A stretch of 64,000 nt of DNA, taken from assembly GCF_001039355.2 (NCBI RefSeq), contig NW_019773958.1:894667-958666 (forward strand), given 5' to 3'. The notes under the pieces are model-generated. The model saw only the letters and a list, made by a program, of their open reading frames with translations. It was not told where the DNA came from and made no database searches. The translations under genes were made by a program, and so were the position numbers. Of this stretch, positions 39,681-51,469 are shown one piece after another (the stretch's first letter is position 1; each line of letters begins with the position of its first letter). The DNA comes from Lingula anatina. Taxonomy: Eukaryota > Brachiopoda > Lingulata > Lingulida > Lingulidae.

Positions 39681-40317
39681 GGTATCAAGTGAACTGCCAA
39701 CACTTTTTTCACATAACTATATAGTCTGCGGATATGTTTGTTTTGTCATTCTCAGTGGCACATTAGCGGTTATTGCACGCTCAGCTATCACCTTGATCGG
39801 GTCAAACTAATCTTGTCTCCAAAGTACTTATATAAAACTTGATTTAATGCTTTCGCCTTTAAGACCAAAGTCTTATCTTTTAAATGACTTAAATCAAAAA
39901 CATGTATCAGGTGGAAGACATGAAGAAAAATTAGATTAGAGTCATAATAACTCTTCGTTTTGGACAAAAATTGGATTTTCCTGGAGTAAACGGCAATTTT
40001 CCCGTACTTACCAATGGTCAACGACCCCATTCCTGCATTCAAAGTTAGTCCAGTGTTTTTTTTCCTAAACGTTTTTTTTTTTTTTTTTTTTTTGTTAAAA
40101 TCTCTTAAGATCTCTTTTGTTAAAATCTCTGCTGTGCAGAATTAAGAGATTTTAACTGGCAGAGCCCTCTCTGACATTGCATTGTCACGCGATATCGAGC
40201 AATATTTTCTGGAGATTTACTTAAAACCGCGGGAAAAGCAGACAACAACAACACTATATAACAATAATGTAAGATTCATAAGATATATTTGTCTGATTGC
40301 TCAAAATGCTTTTTTAT
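39681..40317. repeat. 637-bp direct repeat, copy 1
   Basis: Matches 40416-41054 nearly base for base. The differences I see are three substitutions (about 39868, 40162 and 40230) plus poly-T length. It carries one palindrome-bearing dispersed element. See the finding on the n at 40412. Confidence 0.9.
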
Positions 40318-40329
40318 TAATACTATTTT

Positions 40330-40411
40330 TATATTGCCATCACCTGCGTCTGTCGTCGCCGTCGCCGATGCTGTCGCCGATGCCGGCGCCGTGCACTTTC
40401 AGCGTTAACAC
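40330..40411. repeat. GC-rich GTCGCC repeat, copy 1
   Basis: The segment from 'gccatcacctgcgtc' through a GTCGTCGCCGTCGCC stretch to 'gttaacac' recurs at 43830-43888. It ends at the n at 40412. Confidence 0.75.
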
Positions 40412-40412
40412 N
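40412..40412. other. Single n between the two duplicate copies
   Basis: An ambiguous base three bases before copy 2 of the 640-bp duplicate begins; the arrangement expected when two overlapping contigs are joined without merging. Confidence 0.7.
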
Positions 40413-40415
40413 TAT

Positions 40416-41054
40416 GGTATCAAGTGAACTGCCAACACTTTTTTCACATAACTATATAGTCTGCGGATATGTTTGTTTTGTCATTCTCAGTGGCACATTA
40501 GCGGTTATTGCACGCTCAGCTATCACCTTGATCGGGTCAAACTAATCTTGTCTCCAAAGTACTTATATAAAACTTGATTTAATGCTTTCGCCTTTAAGAC
40601 CAAAGTGTTATCTTTTAAATGACTTAAATCAAAAACATGTATCAGGTGGAAGACATGAAGAAAAATTAGATTAGAGTCATAATAACTCTTCGTTTTGGAC
40701 AAAAATTGGATTTTCCTGGAGTAAACGGCAATTTTCCCGTACTTACCAATGGTCAACGACCCCATTCCTGCATTCAAAGTTAGTCCAGTGTTTTTTTTCC
40801 TAAACGTTTGTTGTTTTTTTTTTTTTTTTTGTTAAAATCTCTTAAGATCTCTTTTGTTAAAATCTCTGCTGTGCAGAATTAAGAGATTTTAACTGGCGGA
40901 GCCCTCTCTGACATTGCATTGTCACGCGATATCGAGCAATATTTTCTGGAGATTTACTTAAAACCACGGGAAAAGCAGACAACAACAACACTATATAACA
41001 ATAATGTAAGATTCATAAGATATATTTGTCTGATTGCTCAAAATGCTTTTTTAT
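40416..41054. repeat. 639-bp direct repeat, copy 2
   Basis: Second copy of 39681-40317. It starts just after the n and then diverges completely from the sequence after copy 1. Confidence 0.9.
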
Positions 41055-42940
41055 CTACAATGTGTGCAGTTCTGGGCTTTTCATTTTCCGACTCACTGTA
41101 CAAAAACTAGCAACTTATGTCTGAGGATTGCATCATTTTCATATGGCGATAATGGCACCATATGTTTTTTTTTTGGTCTTGAATCAACGCGAGAATCCGC
41201 GTGACACCCCAACGTCATTGGCAACAGATGCCTTGACGCCCCGGAAGAAAGGTATCGAAAGCCCTATTGACAAGCACAGATTTAAGTTCTACTACAACAA
41301 CAGCTGTTTTAGTGGTAAAATACAATATGATATATTTTCATGCGTTGTTTACAATGTATTTCTTGCAGAATTTTGAATCTGAAATTCATGCTTTATGGCC
41401 TTGTTGATGATTTTTATATCTACGTCGTGTTAACGCATGAAAGCAAAGGCCTCAAAAAGTGTGTTATGAAAGCCAGTTGCCAACCGCGGTGTGGGAGCTG
41501 TCAAATTTTTAATCCTACCAACTAGTTTACCTATCAGCAGAGCTGACAGTTTGGTAATATCTGTCTGCTTGTCTACTAGTTTGGGCACTGTGAAATTAAA
41601 CACGCGGAAAAATAGGTCAGAACGGGCTGCTGAACATGCATAATAGGTCGAAATAATGATGCAATATTTTTTTAAATTTTCCCTCCAGAAAGCAACTTGC
41701 TGTGCAGAATTGAGTGCAATATAAGGTCCATGAGCAATGTGATTATGGACCATTCTGTGGTATTTGGTCCACAGACCTTAAAATTTAAATAAAGACACCT
41801 ACTTACAAAACCAGACACCACTAGACACCTGATTCCAAAAGAACTTTTAGATTTTGATGATTAATTATGATTTTATTGACTCTTTTATCTGGAAAACTTA
41901 TAAAATAGTGTTTGGGAAGGATAATTGCATTTTTGAAATAGTTTTCATAATAGTGATTATTTTTAATAATGAAGGCTAAATACTTTAAATATAAACTGAA
42001 TACATTTAGTCAAGTGCACTAAGATATATTTGATTATAAAAAATGGATGAATTAGGTATCTGAACCATAATTATAACTGTTTAATTTACAAAATTTTAAA
42101 TTCATTTGAAAGCTCTTGTAAAAACAAATTCAATGAAGCATTGCACTTTAAGACATCATAAATAGTTCAAAAGTTATAGACAATTAACATTTTAAGAAAT
42201 GACGCATTTTAGACCAATATCAGGGGAAATATGGCAGAACAGCCAAAATGCCATTTTTGAAGTTCTTTCATTTAAAAAATAATGACACAATAATCATGAA
42301 ATTCAGAAAAAAGTAAATTTTTATATAGTACATGAAGTGTTTTTTTCCAAAGATTTATACTGAATATACTTCATAAAATTTAAATTGAAAAATTGAAATT
42401 TATTTAAATTTTGGCTTGTGTTTTGCTACTTACATATATCTTTAGTTACATATTTGCTTGTATCTCAAACAATTTTCCTGATATCTATTTCATGTTAGCT
42501 TTAAAATTATCAGAAGGGCACAGGCTTCCACAAACATGTGACATTAATCTAAATTTGTATTGCAAGAAAGTAAGTCAGTTAAAAAGAAACATCCATGAAT
42601 AAATTGATTAAATTCACTGTAAGCTTCACATATTTCATTCAGTTCCTTTGTGAACCATGTTCGTCCATAGTTGTTGCTTTCTAAGTGAACATCTTGGCTA
42701 ATCACAAACTTTGAATTGATATCATCAATGGCCCCAGAATAGGGGACTAACTACTCTAAGACCACATGCTCAACGAATTGGGCCAGGCTTTACAAATCCT
42801 GAGAACTAAAAATGGCGGACGTACATGAAACAAAAACCGCCTAATCTTTTAATAGTCTCTCCGCNCCAGCCCACACAACTTTTGCCGGCATATGGCTGTG
42901 GTCCGACGGCTTTCGCAATCACTGTTTAAGGACAAGTACT
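41055..42940. other. Intron 1 of the small membrane gene, no gene seen
   Basis: AT-rich sequence without recognisable exons on either strand. An n at 42865 splits it. Short ORFs here have no family resemblance. Confidence 0.5.
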
Positions 42941-43105
42941 TAAAGGGATAATAACTCTTTGTTTTGGCCAAAAAATGAATTTTCCTGGAGTAAACAACCA
43001 TTTTCCCATACTTACCAATAGTTAATGAATTCATTTTTACATTCAAAGTTAGTCCCTGTTTTTTTTCTAAAAAGTTTGGTTTTTTGTTATAATCTCTTAA
43101 GACAT
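42940..43105 (+). repeat. Dispersed palindrome-bearing element
   Basis: Matches the element at 39945-40160 and, inverted, 48012-48186: 'ataataactctttgttttgg', 'ttttcctggagtaaac', 'cccatacttaccaat', 'attcaaagttagtccc', then an ATCTCTTAAGA palindrome that is cut short here. Confidence 0.8.
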
Positions 43106-43401
43106 AAATTTCATGACGTCTGTGTACAATGTATCAACAAACAATGGGACAGTGTAGCCTGAGTGGTTAAAAGGTAAACATCCTTTTTTTTTCCAAACCT
43201 GACTCTCTGCAGCAGACTCTCTGAAACAAATGACCATTTTGACATCAATAACAACTTGCATTTCATTTGCAGATTTTATAGGATGATATTAAAGCACAGT
43301 ATGCAGGTGTGATTATTTTGACAAGTATAAAAAATATTGTGATTTGTTGATCTTTTTCAAAATTTATTTGCAGACCCTTTGACTAGTTGGCACCACTCAC
43401 A

Positions 43402-46400
43402 ATGTCTTCAAATGTTCCAAAGAAGGAAGATCTTTCCCCAGTATCCCATGGCATAAAGGATGATTATATTGAATACTTGGAGAGATATAATGCCAGTTTG
43501 CCACCACCCACTGCCCCTCCAACTCACCATTCACATCCACTTATCAGAAGCCTGCCACAAGGTGTATGGTGGGGATACATACCAGAAGGGGACATCCCAG
43601 ATAACAAATACTGGAGAAAACGGGTCCAATACCAAAAGGATTTTGGAGTAAGTATTGAAGGGATGGTCATCCCATCTTTTCACACTGTCTTCAAAAAATT
43701 GTGTTTTCTTTGATTTCAAAGTAATAAATAAGGAGTAGTTTTAGTGCGATAATGACCTTTGTGTTCATATTTATTTATGAATTTAAATTTTTAATTATTA
43801 TGTACAGACACAGATGTGTCTGTACATATTGCCATCACCTGCGTCAGTCGTCGCTGTCGCCGTCCCCGTACACATTTATCATTAACACGATTAGTGGAAG
43901 ACAGTTTTACTTTTTGGCTTTATATTTACAGAGCTGATGAATATTCATAAAACGCAGGTCAAGTTCAAAAATCGTCATGATCGGACCACTATTTTAGTAG
44001 TTATACTGTTTTTTTCGCTTTTCAGCATATATGCAACACTTAACACAATATAAGAAAAACAGATAGGCCAATTGTCATGAAACTCACAGGAGGGTTAATC
44101 TTACTAAAACGCAGGTTGAGTTTGAAAATTACATTAATTGGGCCATTATTTTAGAAGTTATGCTGTTTTTTCACATTTCCTCAGATTCAGTTCCTAGGCA
44201 TGTTAACAGTCTCATCATNGTGTAATAGGTGTGACATTGTGTTAGATATGACAGTGTGTTAGGTGTGACAGTGAATTAGCAACAGCAATGTGTTGATTGC
44301 AACACAACACTTTGGCTATGTGAAATCAATGAAATGCCTGCAAATTGCAATCTAATTAAACTGACTGTCTGATCACCAAATTACCAAATCAGACACAGTA
44401 AGGATATTATAAGAAAATGCTGACTGAATAAGATAAAGAAAGCCAAGACCAATGCAGATACTGCTTCTTGGCTTACTTTTTCAAATATAATAAACTTCCT
44501 CTCCAATCTCACAACCTTTGAAAGAAAAAAGTTTCCCTTTCCTGTTTGTCTTATTGCGATGTATGACACCTTTTTGCATTTAAAAGGTCAATATTTACAA
44601 CTGTTACAATAAGGAGATAATCACTGGTGTACCTCTTTGTACAGCGTGGTCATGGATCCCTTAAGTTCTTCTCGGAGTTCTATCAGCTGGCGTTTCTCCT
44701 GGTCCTGGCGCTGTTTGATGGCGCCAAGTGTCGTCACCAGCTCCAGGATATAACTGTTGAAGTGTTCTATCGTCTTTAGACCATCGTGGTAAAAACTGCA
44801 GGAAAAAATGTTTCACATCAGAGGAGTTAAAATATTGCAATTTTTATCTTGTGTGGAGCAAATGAGCATTTTGTCTCAAATGTAAAGGTCAACCAGTCAT
44901 GCCATTTAGGTAAAAACAGTTAACAGTTTTTGTCAAAAATTTAAATTTCTTTTGTAGTAATCTTTAACTCATTGTCGTCTGTGCAAGATACCACTTCTTT
45001 ACAGAATTCAAGTCAAAAATCTGTGACATTTTACTGATACAAAAGCAACCTCGGTGTTAACATGTGCCAAGCATGAAAATGTGACCACTATTCTAGATCT
45101 TCTTTTTAGAGTTTTCTCCATTACTTTGTTTGAGCGTGATAGAATTCCACCATGTGTTGCAGGAGATCCACTCCCTTCTTAGTTTTGATTTCATTCACTC
45201 TGACCAGATACTGAAAGAAACAGGATATATCTAGAATCTGGAAAGTTGAAAATTATCCACATCTATAAAATCATTAAATCGTGAAAATGACAAAAATATT
45301 ATACACTAGTCCTTTCTTTATTTTTTTTGACTTATCAGCTTTGATAAGAAATGGTATGGGGAAACAGTCAAAACTTACATCACACATCTGTAATTGAAAC
45401 ATCCTTCTTTCTTTCTCCATTTCCTCCGCAATCTGAAAAATTATACCTTATTAATAAACAAAAAAGATAAAATAATTTTTTCTGTTCCTGCATGTCATGT
45501 CCCCATAATTTTTTTGCTTTTAATCTATTATGTGTTCCATTAAATGTTTTTTCTACTGACCTTCTTTACACATAAGTGAAAAATAAACTTCATTCATTTT
45601 CTTAAAATTTTCTTTGTGTGATGATACAATATCAAAACAAAATTGACCTTGACATTGGTTGTATCTGACCTTGACCTTACCTCAGTGACCTTGACCTTAC
45701 CTCTGGTCCTGAGATTTCTGCCTTATGGAAGCCTGCTTCCTTGGCAATTTTCTTTCTTTCTTGTTCGATTTTTGTACTGAAATTGAGGAATGCAATACCT
45801 ATCAGTGCAAATCTTCAAGTATATGCTTTTGTAAAAAAAAATATCTAAAAATTTTTGTTAGAAGTAATAGTCTTTGATAGACACGAACATTTTATTCGAG
45901 GAAATGAAATTAAAAATCACATATTCAAGATATCTCCTGTTTTAGATGAGATTCTAATTACAACTTTGTGAACTGTATTTTCAGCAATCTCCTTTTGGTG
46001 ACATTTCTCAAGCCACCAGCCTCTTACACTGTCACTATTCACTTAGAAATCACCTCCGTTTCCTCAGCACAAGTTTAAACTGCCCCCAAGTTTAAGTCTA
46101 CAGGAAAACCCGTTAGCCTCGGAATTTGAAATCAAACCCAAATTGTGGTGACAGTTTTTTAGACTGGGTTCCCATACCTAGATCAATCTAACAGGATCAA
46201 TCAATCTCAGAGGGGTTTCTTGCTAAATTGCTTTCAGCTTAAGCGACTAAGATGTCTGTCACGCCTACTGAAGCTGCTAAACGATAATTAACTACCCCCT
46301 AGCAGCTTCAGTAGGCTTGACATCTAAGCTATTTAAGTTGATTGCAATTTAGCAAAAATCCCCTTGGGGATAGATCAATCCACAGATAGTACGATAGGGT

Positions 46401-49400
46401 CTGGGAATGGTCCCTTAGAAATCACCTCCATTTTTTCAGTACAGGTTGAAACTGTACTCAAGTCAGGGGCGGATTTAGGCCGTCTTCTGGGTCTTCCAGA
46501 AAACTGTCAGATTTTCAAGTTTACAATGTCGGGCATCTAATATCTTCTGTCGGAAGACAGTCAAAAATGGAGGATGGATCAACAGAGATAATTTGGAAGA
46601 CTGTCAGAAAATATCTCTGGATCCACCCCTGCAAGTTTAACAGTCTAGCAGACAATTTTTAGCCTAGGAATTTGAAAAAAAAACCAGTGAGTGGTGACAG
46701 TTTCTTGTATAGAACCCTCAAAAGATGGCAGAGAAAACAGGAACAGGAGAACCCTGGTTCTGAGCACCTCATCTCTTCCTGAAACGTTCTTTAAAAACAC
46801 TTTCCAAACAGACCAAGCCAAGATCTGAGCAAAGCTACCCAAGCAAGGCATACATCAAGAAGGCTTACTAGAAGCATCCCTTCTCTAGAAGCTAAGCTGG
46901 CTCTAAGCTAGCGACATTGAAATGTTGTGAACTGTTGAAGTTATACCACTGTAGCAGTAACGGCAGCCGACCTGAGCTAACGCTGTTACTAGGACGCATT
47001 GTTACGAAAATAAATATATATCAGACAAGTTGACATGGTGATTTCTTTTTTTTTACTTTTTTTAACATGCATACATTTCAAAGGATGATACGGGATGTGC
47101 TATAAAGCTTCTATGTTAAAAGCATTAATATTTTTCAAAAAGCATTGAGTAAAGATTACTGAAAAATATTTGATCAATTAAACAAGTAATAATGCACTAC
47201 CTATGCTATATACTTCATGTAGTGTGGTATAAAAATTATCAAATAATAATGATTATATCTGAGCAGAAATAATACGAATGGTTTGTTCAAATACCAGTAC
47301 TAACAAACGAAAGGAATAACAAATGAACACGGCACCAAATGAAGTTACTGACTCTTTTTGTCTGTTTCCTGCAGTACAATTAAAAATAAATAAATAAGAC
47401 ACACATCAGCACCTCATATGAGGGTCAACTTAAAATAAGCTATCACAAATACTCACAATTTGGACTCGTACTCCTTCCAGGCTTTGTCAAAGGGCTTTTT
47501 GAGATCACCTTTCCCTCCCTTCAACTCGCTCTTCACAAAGGAATCAAGTGGAAACATCACAATATTGTTCAGGTTCTGCATCTGAAATAGTCACAGACTG
47601 GTTCAACTTCAACTCTGAATTTTTTTTGTTCTTCTGAAATATCTTTTTTTATAATTTTTTTTTCAAGAAGATTCTTAAATTTTTTCTATTTATAAAAGCA
47701 AACTGACTTTATAAAAGTAACTAATATAGTGCAATAAGCTTAATATCTGCCATTGCATTTACCTATTTATTTTCTTGAAGAAACCAGACTTAAATCTTAT
47801 TTCATATAACTTGCACTTAAATCTAAAGCAACAGGGCTTAAAGGCATAATAACTCTTTGTATGAGACCTATATTTCACAATAAAAACCTTGTGAATAACT
47901 AATAGAAATATAATATATTCTGTTTTACCACAAAAACAGAAGTTATAGCTTTTATTCTGATATTTGAACTTGTCTTTAGACCACGCGACCTCCATTGATG
48001 TCTATACGTTGTTAAAATCTCTTAAGAGATTTTAACAAAAAACCAAACTTTTTAGAAAAAAACCAGGGACTAACTTTGAATGTAAAAATGGATTCATTAA
48101 CCATTGGTAAGTATGGGAAAATTGTTGTTTACTCCAGGAAAATTCATTTTTTGGCCGAAACGAAGAGTTATTATTGCTTTAAATCTCTTTTTCTTTTCAC
48201 TTTACAAAGTGGAACCTGCAGTTTACAAAATAAACCAACTTCAAACTGTTCTTGACAGTGTTAAACACATATCAAATTACCAAGTTTTTCATGAGTGCTG
48301 ACAACTCCTTTGTGACGACTGCAAACTTGAGAAAGGCGGCCCCTGGAGGACAGAAAAATAAGACATACAGCACCCGTATGGTTATTATCAGTAACAGAGA
48401 CTAGTTCCTATGTTTATATTAATAATTTAAAGTACGGCTTTAAACTAAGGCCACATTCAGAACAGTGGACTAACTAGTCCGCAGGTCAAATATGGCCGAC
48501 CCACTTGAATACTTCCCCACAGGATATCTATTCGGTGTCTATTAGCTGATTAGACAACAAGCTTTTGTAGTGGGTCACCATATCTGACCTATGCACTAGT
48601 TAGTCCACTGTTCTGAATGTAGCCTAACTTTATGTTTATTTGGTCAGATCTGTTCCGTTGTGGTGAAATTTAAGTTTGATCATTTTCAAGAACTATCAGC
48701 ATGAAAATCAGCTTTTTTCCCCTAAATGAATATATAACGACAACAGAGTTACAGTGAGCAAAAGGTTGGAATACTGGAAACAATAAACTTCTGTATTTTT
48801 TAAATATTTTATACGCATTTCAAAAACATGTCCCTTGAATACTGGGAAAAAATCTATAACTGTGTCGTACCGATTTCTTGTTCCTGTTCTTTATTCAAGG
48901 CATTCCATCCCAGCTTCTCCAGGTTTTCTGCCATATACAGTTCATTGGCTACGTGTACTGAAATATAGAAATCCAGGTATCTCTCATATACATATATATT
49001 TTTCTTTTTTTTGTAATTATGTTATTTTGTTTTTGTAATTGTAAACAGTTCTATCCTGTGCAAAGTTTATACACAGAGAAAACATCCAAATGCAATTAAA
49101 TATTATTTAAAAAGAAAATTATTCTCACTTTTGTTTTTTTCTCTTATTTTTAATATTATTTCAACGACTATACAACTAATTATTTGGTAGAAGCAATGTG
49201 ATGCCAGTCTGTGAAATAAGCTTTTTAGAGTGGTTGTCCCATTGGACAACCATTTTAAATTTTTTGGTTGCCCCCATCCACTTTTGGTTGCCCAAATGAA
49301 TCGAAGAAAACGAACACAAAACTTCCTAGATCCCTTTTTATTTCAGCGGGGTGAAGGCTAACATGCGCTGTGTAGCTTTAAACATTAATTTATGCAAATA

Positions 49401-51435
49401 AACAGATGATGAGCAGTTTAATGTTAAAGAACCTCAACAGCAACAATGCAGCATTTGGTTACGTCTTCCTTCCCACAAACAAGTATTTTAAGAACAACTA
49501 TGCATCATCATACATATTGTACAAATACTAGAATATTTTCTAGTAAAAGAAGGCATTCCAGGTCAAGATTTGAAGACAAGCCAAAATCATAAATGAAGAA
49601 TATTTTTCAATATATTTACTGCTAGCAAAGTGTAATAGCATTCTCCATTTCTCTGCCTCTTAGTCTATTAACTTAGTTTGAAATGTGGACACATTAATTT
49701 ATTATATATACAATTATCATAATTAACAATGAAAATGCTGCATTTTCTGCCATCTCCATCTCATTTACTTCATCACATTCATCTTCACCATTGTAATAAT
49801 GATATTGGAAGTACAAGACATGTTGGACAGCATGGACAGACAGGGTGATCAGAATATAGAGTGTCTGTATAAAAAAAGTAATGTCACTTTATTAAACATA
49901 ATAAAATGTCTGGTTCAGACTAGTCTCTGAAGGACAAAAAAATAAAAACACTGTGTTTTCTTCCATCTTCATAGATCTCATCTACTTCATCAAATTCATC
50001 TTCATCATTCCCCATTGAAGTAACCAAAGAATCTGTAACTACCTCCTGCTAAAAAAGACAAGTAAATAATTCAATACAAAATATCATACAGTACCATAAA
50101 AATGAAAGACTAATTCTTCTCTTTCCAGAAAAAGTGCTTGTCTAAAAGCAAATCAATCGTCATCAGAATTTCACTTTTATCTTTTATTAAAAAGAAGTTA
50201 AAATACTTAAAAGTAGAAAACAAGAACAAGTACAAATTAAGAAAAATTAAAAAATTGAAACTTACATGTTCTCATTAAAACTCCTAGACGTTCAGATTCT
50301 GCCTTCTGCAGCCGATGCAAGCAGTCCGCTGCGACATTTTGATTAGCAGGAACCGCCAGCACTCGCGCCGTCGCTTTGACGTGCGGCTCTGAGGACTTGT
50401 GCTTCTTAATGTCATCTTACTGTAGTGAGCTTTTGCCTTGAACGAAAGGTGAAGAATCTCCTTGACAGCATGCTTTGCACGCTGAGCTATGCTGTTAAAA
50501 ACAAGCCAAGTGTGCCCGGATTGCCGTGACGGTAGAAATCCTCTTCGGCGTGTATCTTTTTAATTTCGTATAACTTCTTTTTCTTTGACATTTCTGGCTC
50601 AGCTGTTTGTTAGGGTAACCTTTATCCGGGGTTTGCACCGTCAAATTATTTCAGAAACTTCTCCGTGACGAAAGTTGGACAGAGAAACACGCGGTAGATA
50701 GAAGCGCAATAATTTTGAAGTAATGTCCGCCATTGTTTCATTTCGACCAATGAAAAAGCGGCAAACATGACACCCCCCCCTCCCCACTCCCCAGGCATTA
50801 CATCATCTTCCTGTCTAAACGACCAGCTACTGGCAGAGCTATAAATAACTGTAGATCTAATAATAGTAACGGAGATTCTGCACAAACAAGGCGAAGTCGG
50901 CAGGTCGGTTACTGCGACAGTGAATCTTGTGGAAAACATAACGATTTAGGTTAACCTAAAATTTTGTTTTCTGTATAGATTTTGGCAAAGATTTACTCTT
51001 TATGTCCATAAATTATTCAGTTGCCCGACCGGACAACAACTTCGTAATTTTAAGTTGCCCGACATATTTTTTAGTTGTCCCGGGCAATCGGACAACCGCT
51101 TATTTCGCAGACTGTGATGCATGCTGGACATAGCTGTAGTATTTTAAAATAAACATTTGTTTACACCACGGCCTGCAGACCACTGTGTAGGAAGTAACTG
51201 ATAATATGATAACCCAACCCAGTCATCAATGCCCCTATGATCTTTTTCAATAGACGAGATTGGCATTTGGATAAAATATCAGAAGGGTCATTCCACAAAA
51301 TTATTTCAGCCCCATCATGATGTTTTTGCATTGCTTCTACTGTAAATTTATGTCCATTAGAGGGTATTGTATTGAATAAAGAAGAGAAAATAATTTGACC
51401 AGTCAAAATTACTAGTATGCAAATGTTACACAATG

Positions 51436-51469
<34 letters not shown>

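Noticed and set aside
39788-40042. 84-aa minus-strand ORF present twice (also 40523-40777)
   Set aside because: It is within the 640-bp duplicate and dispersed element; the second copy is the same sequence, not conservation.
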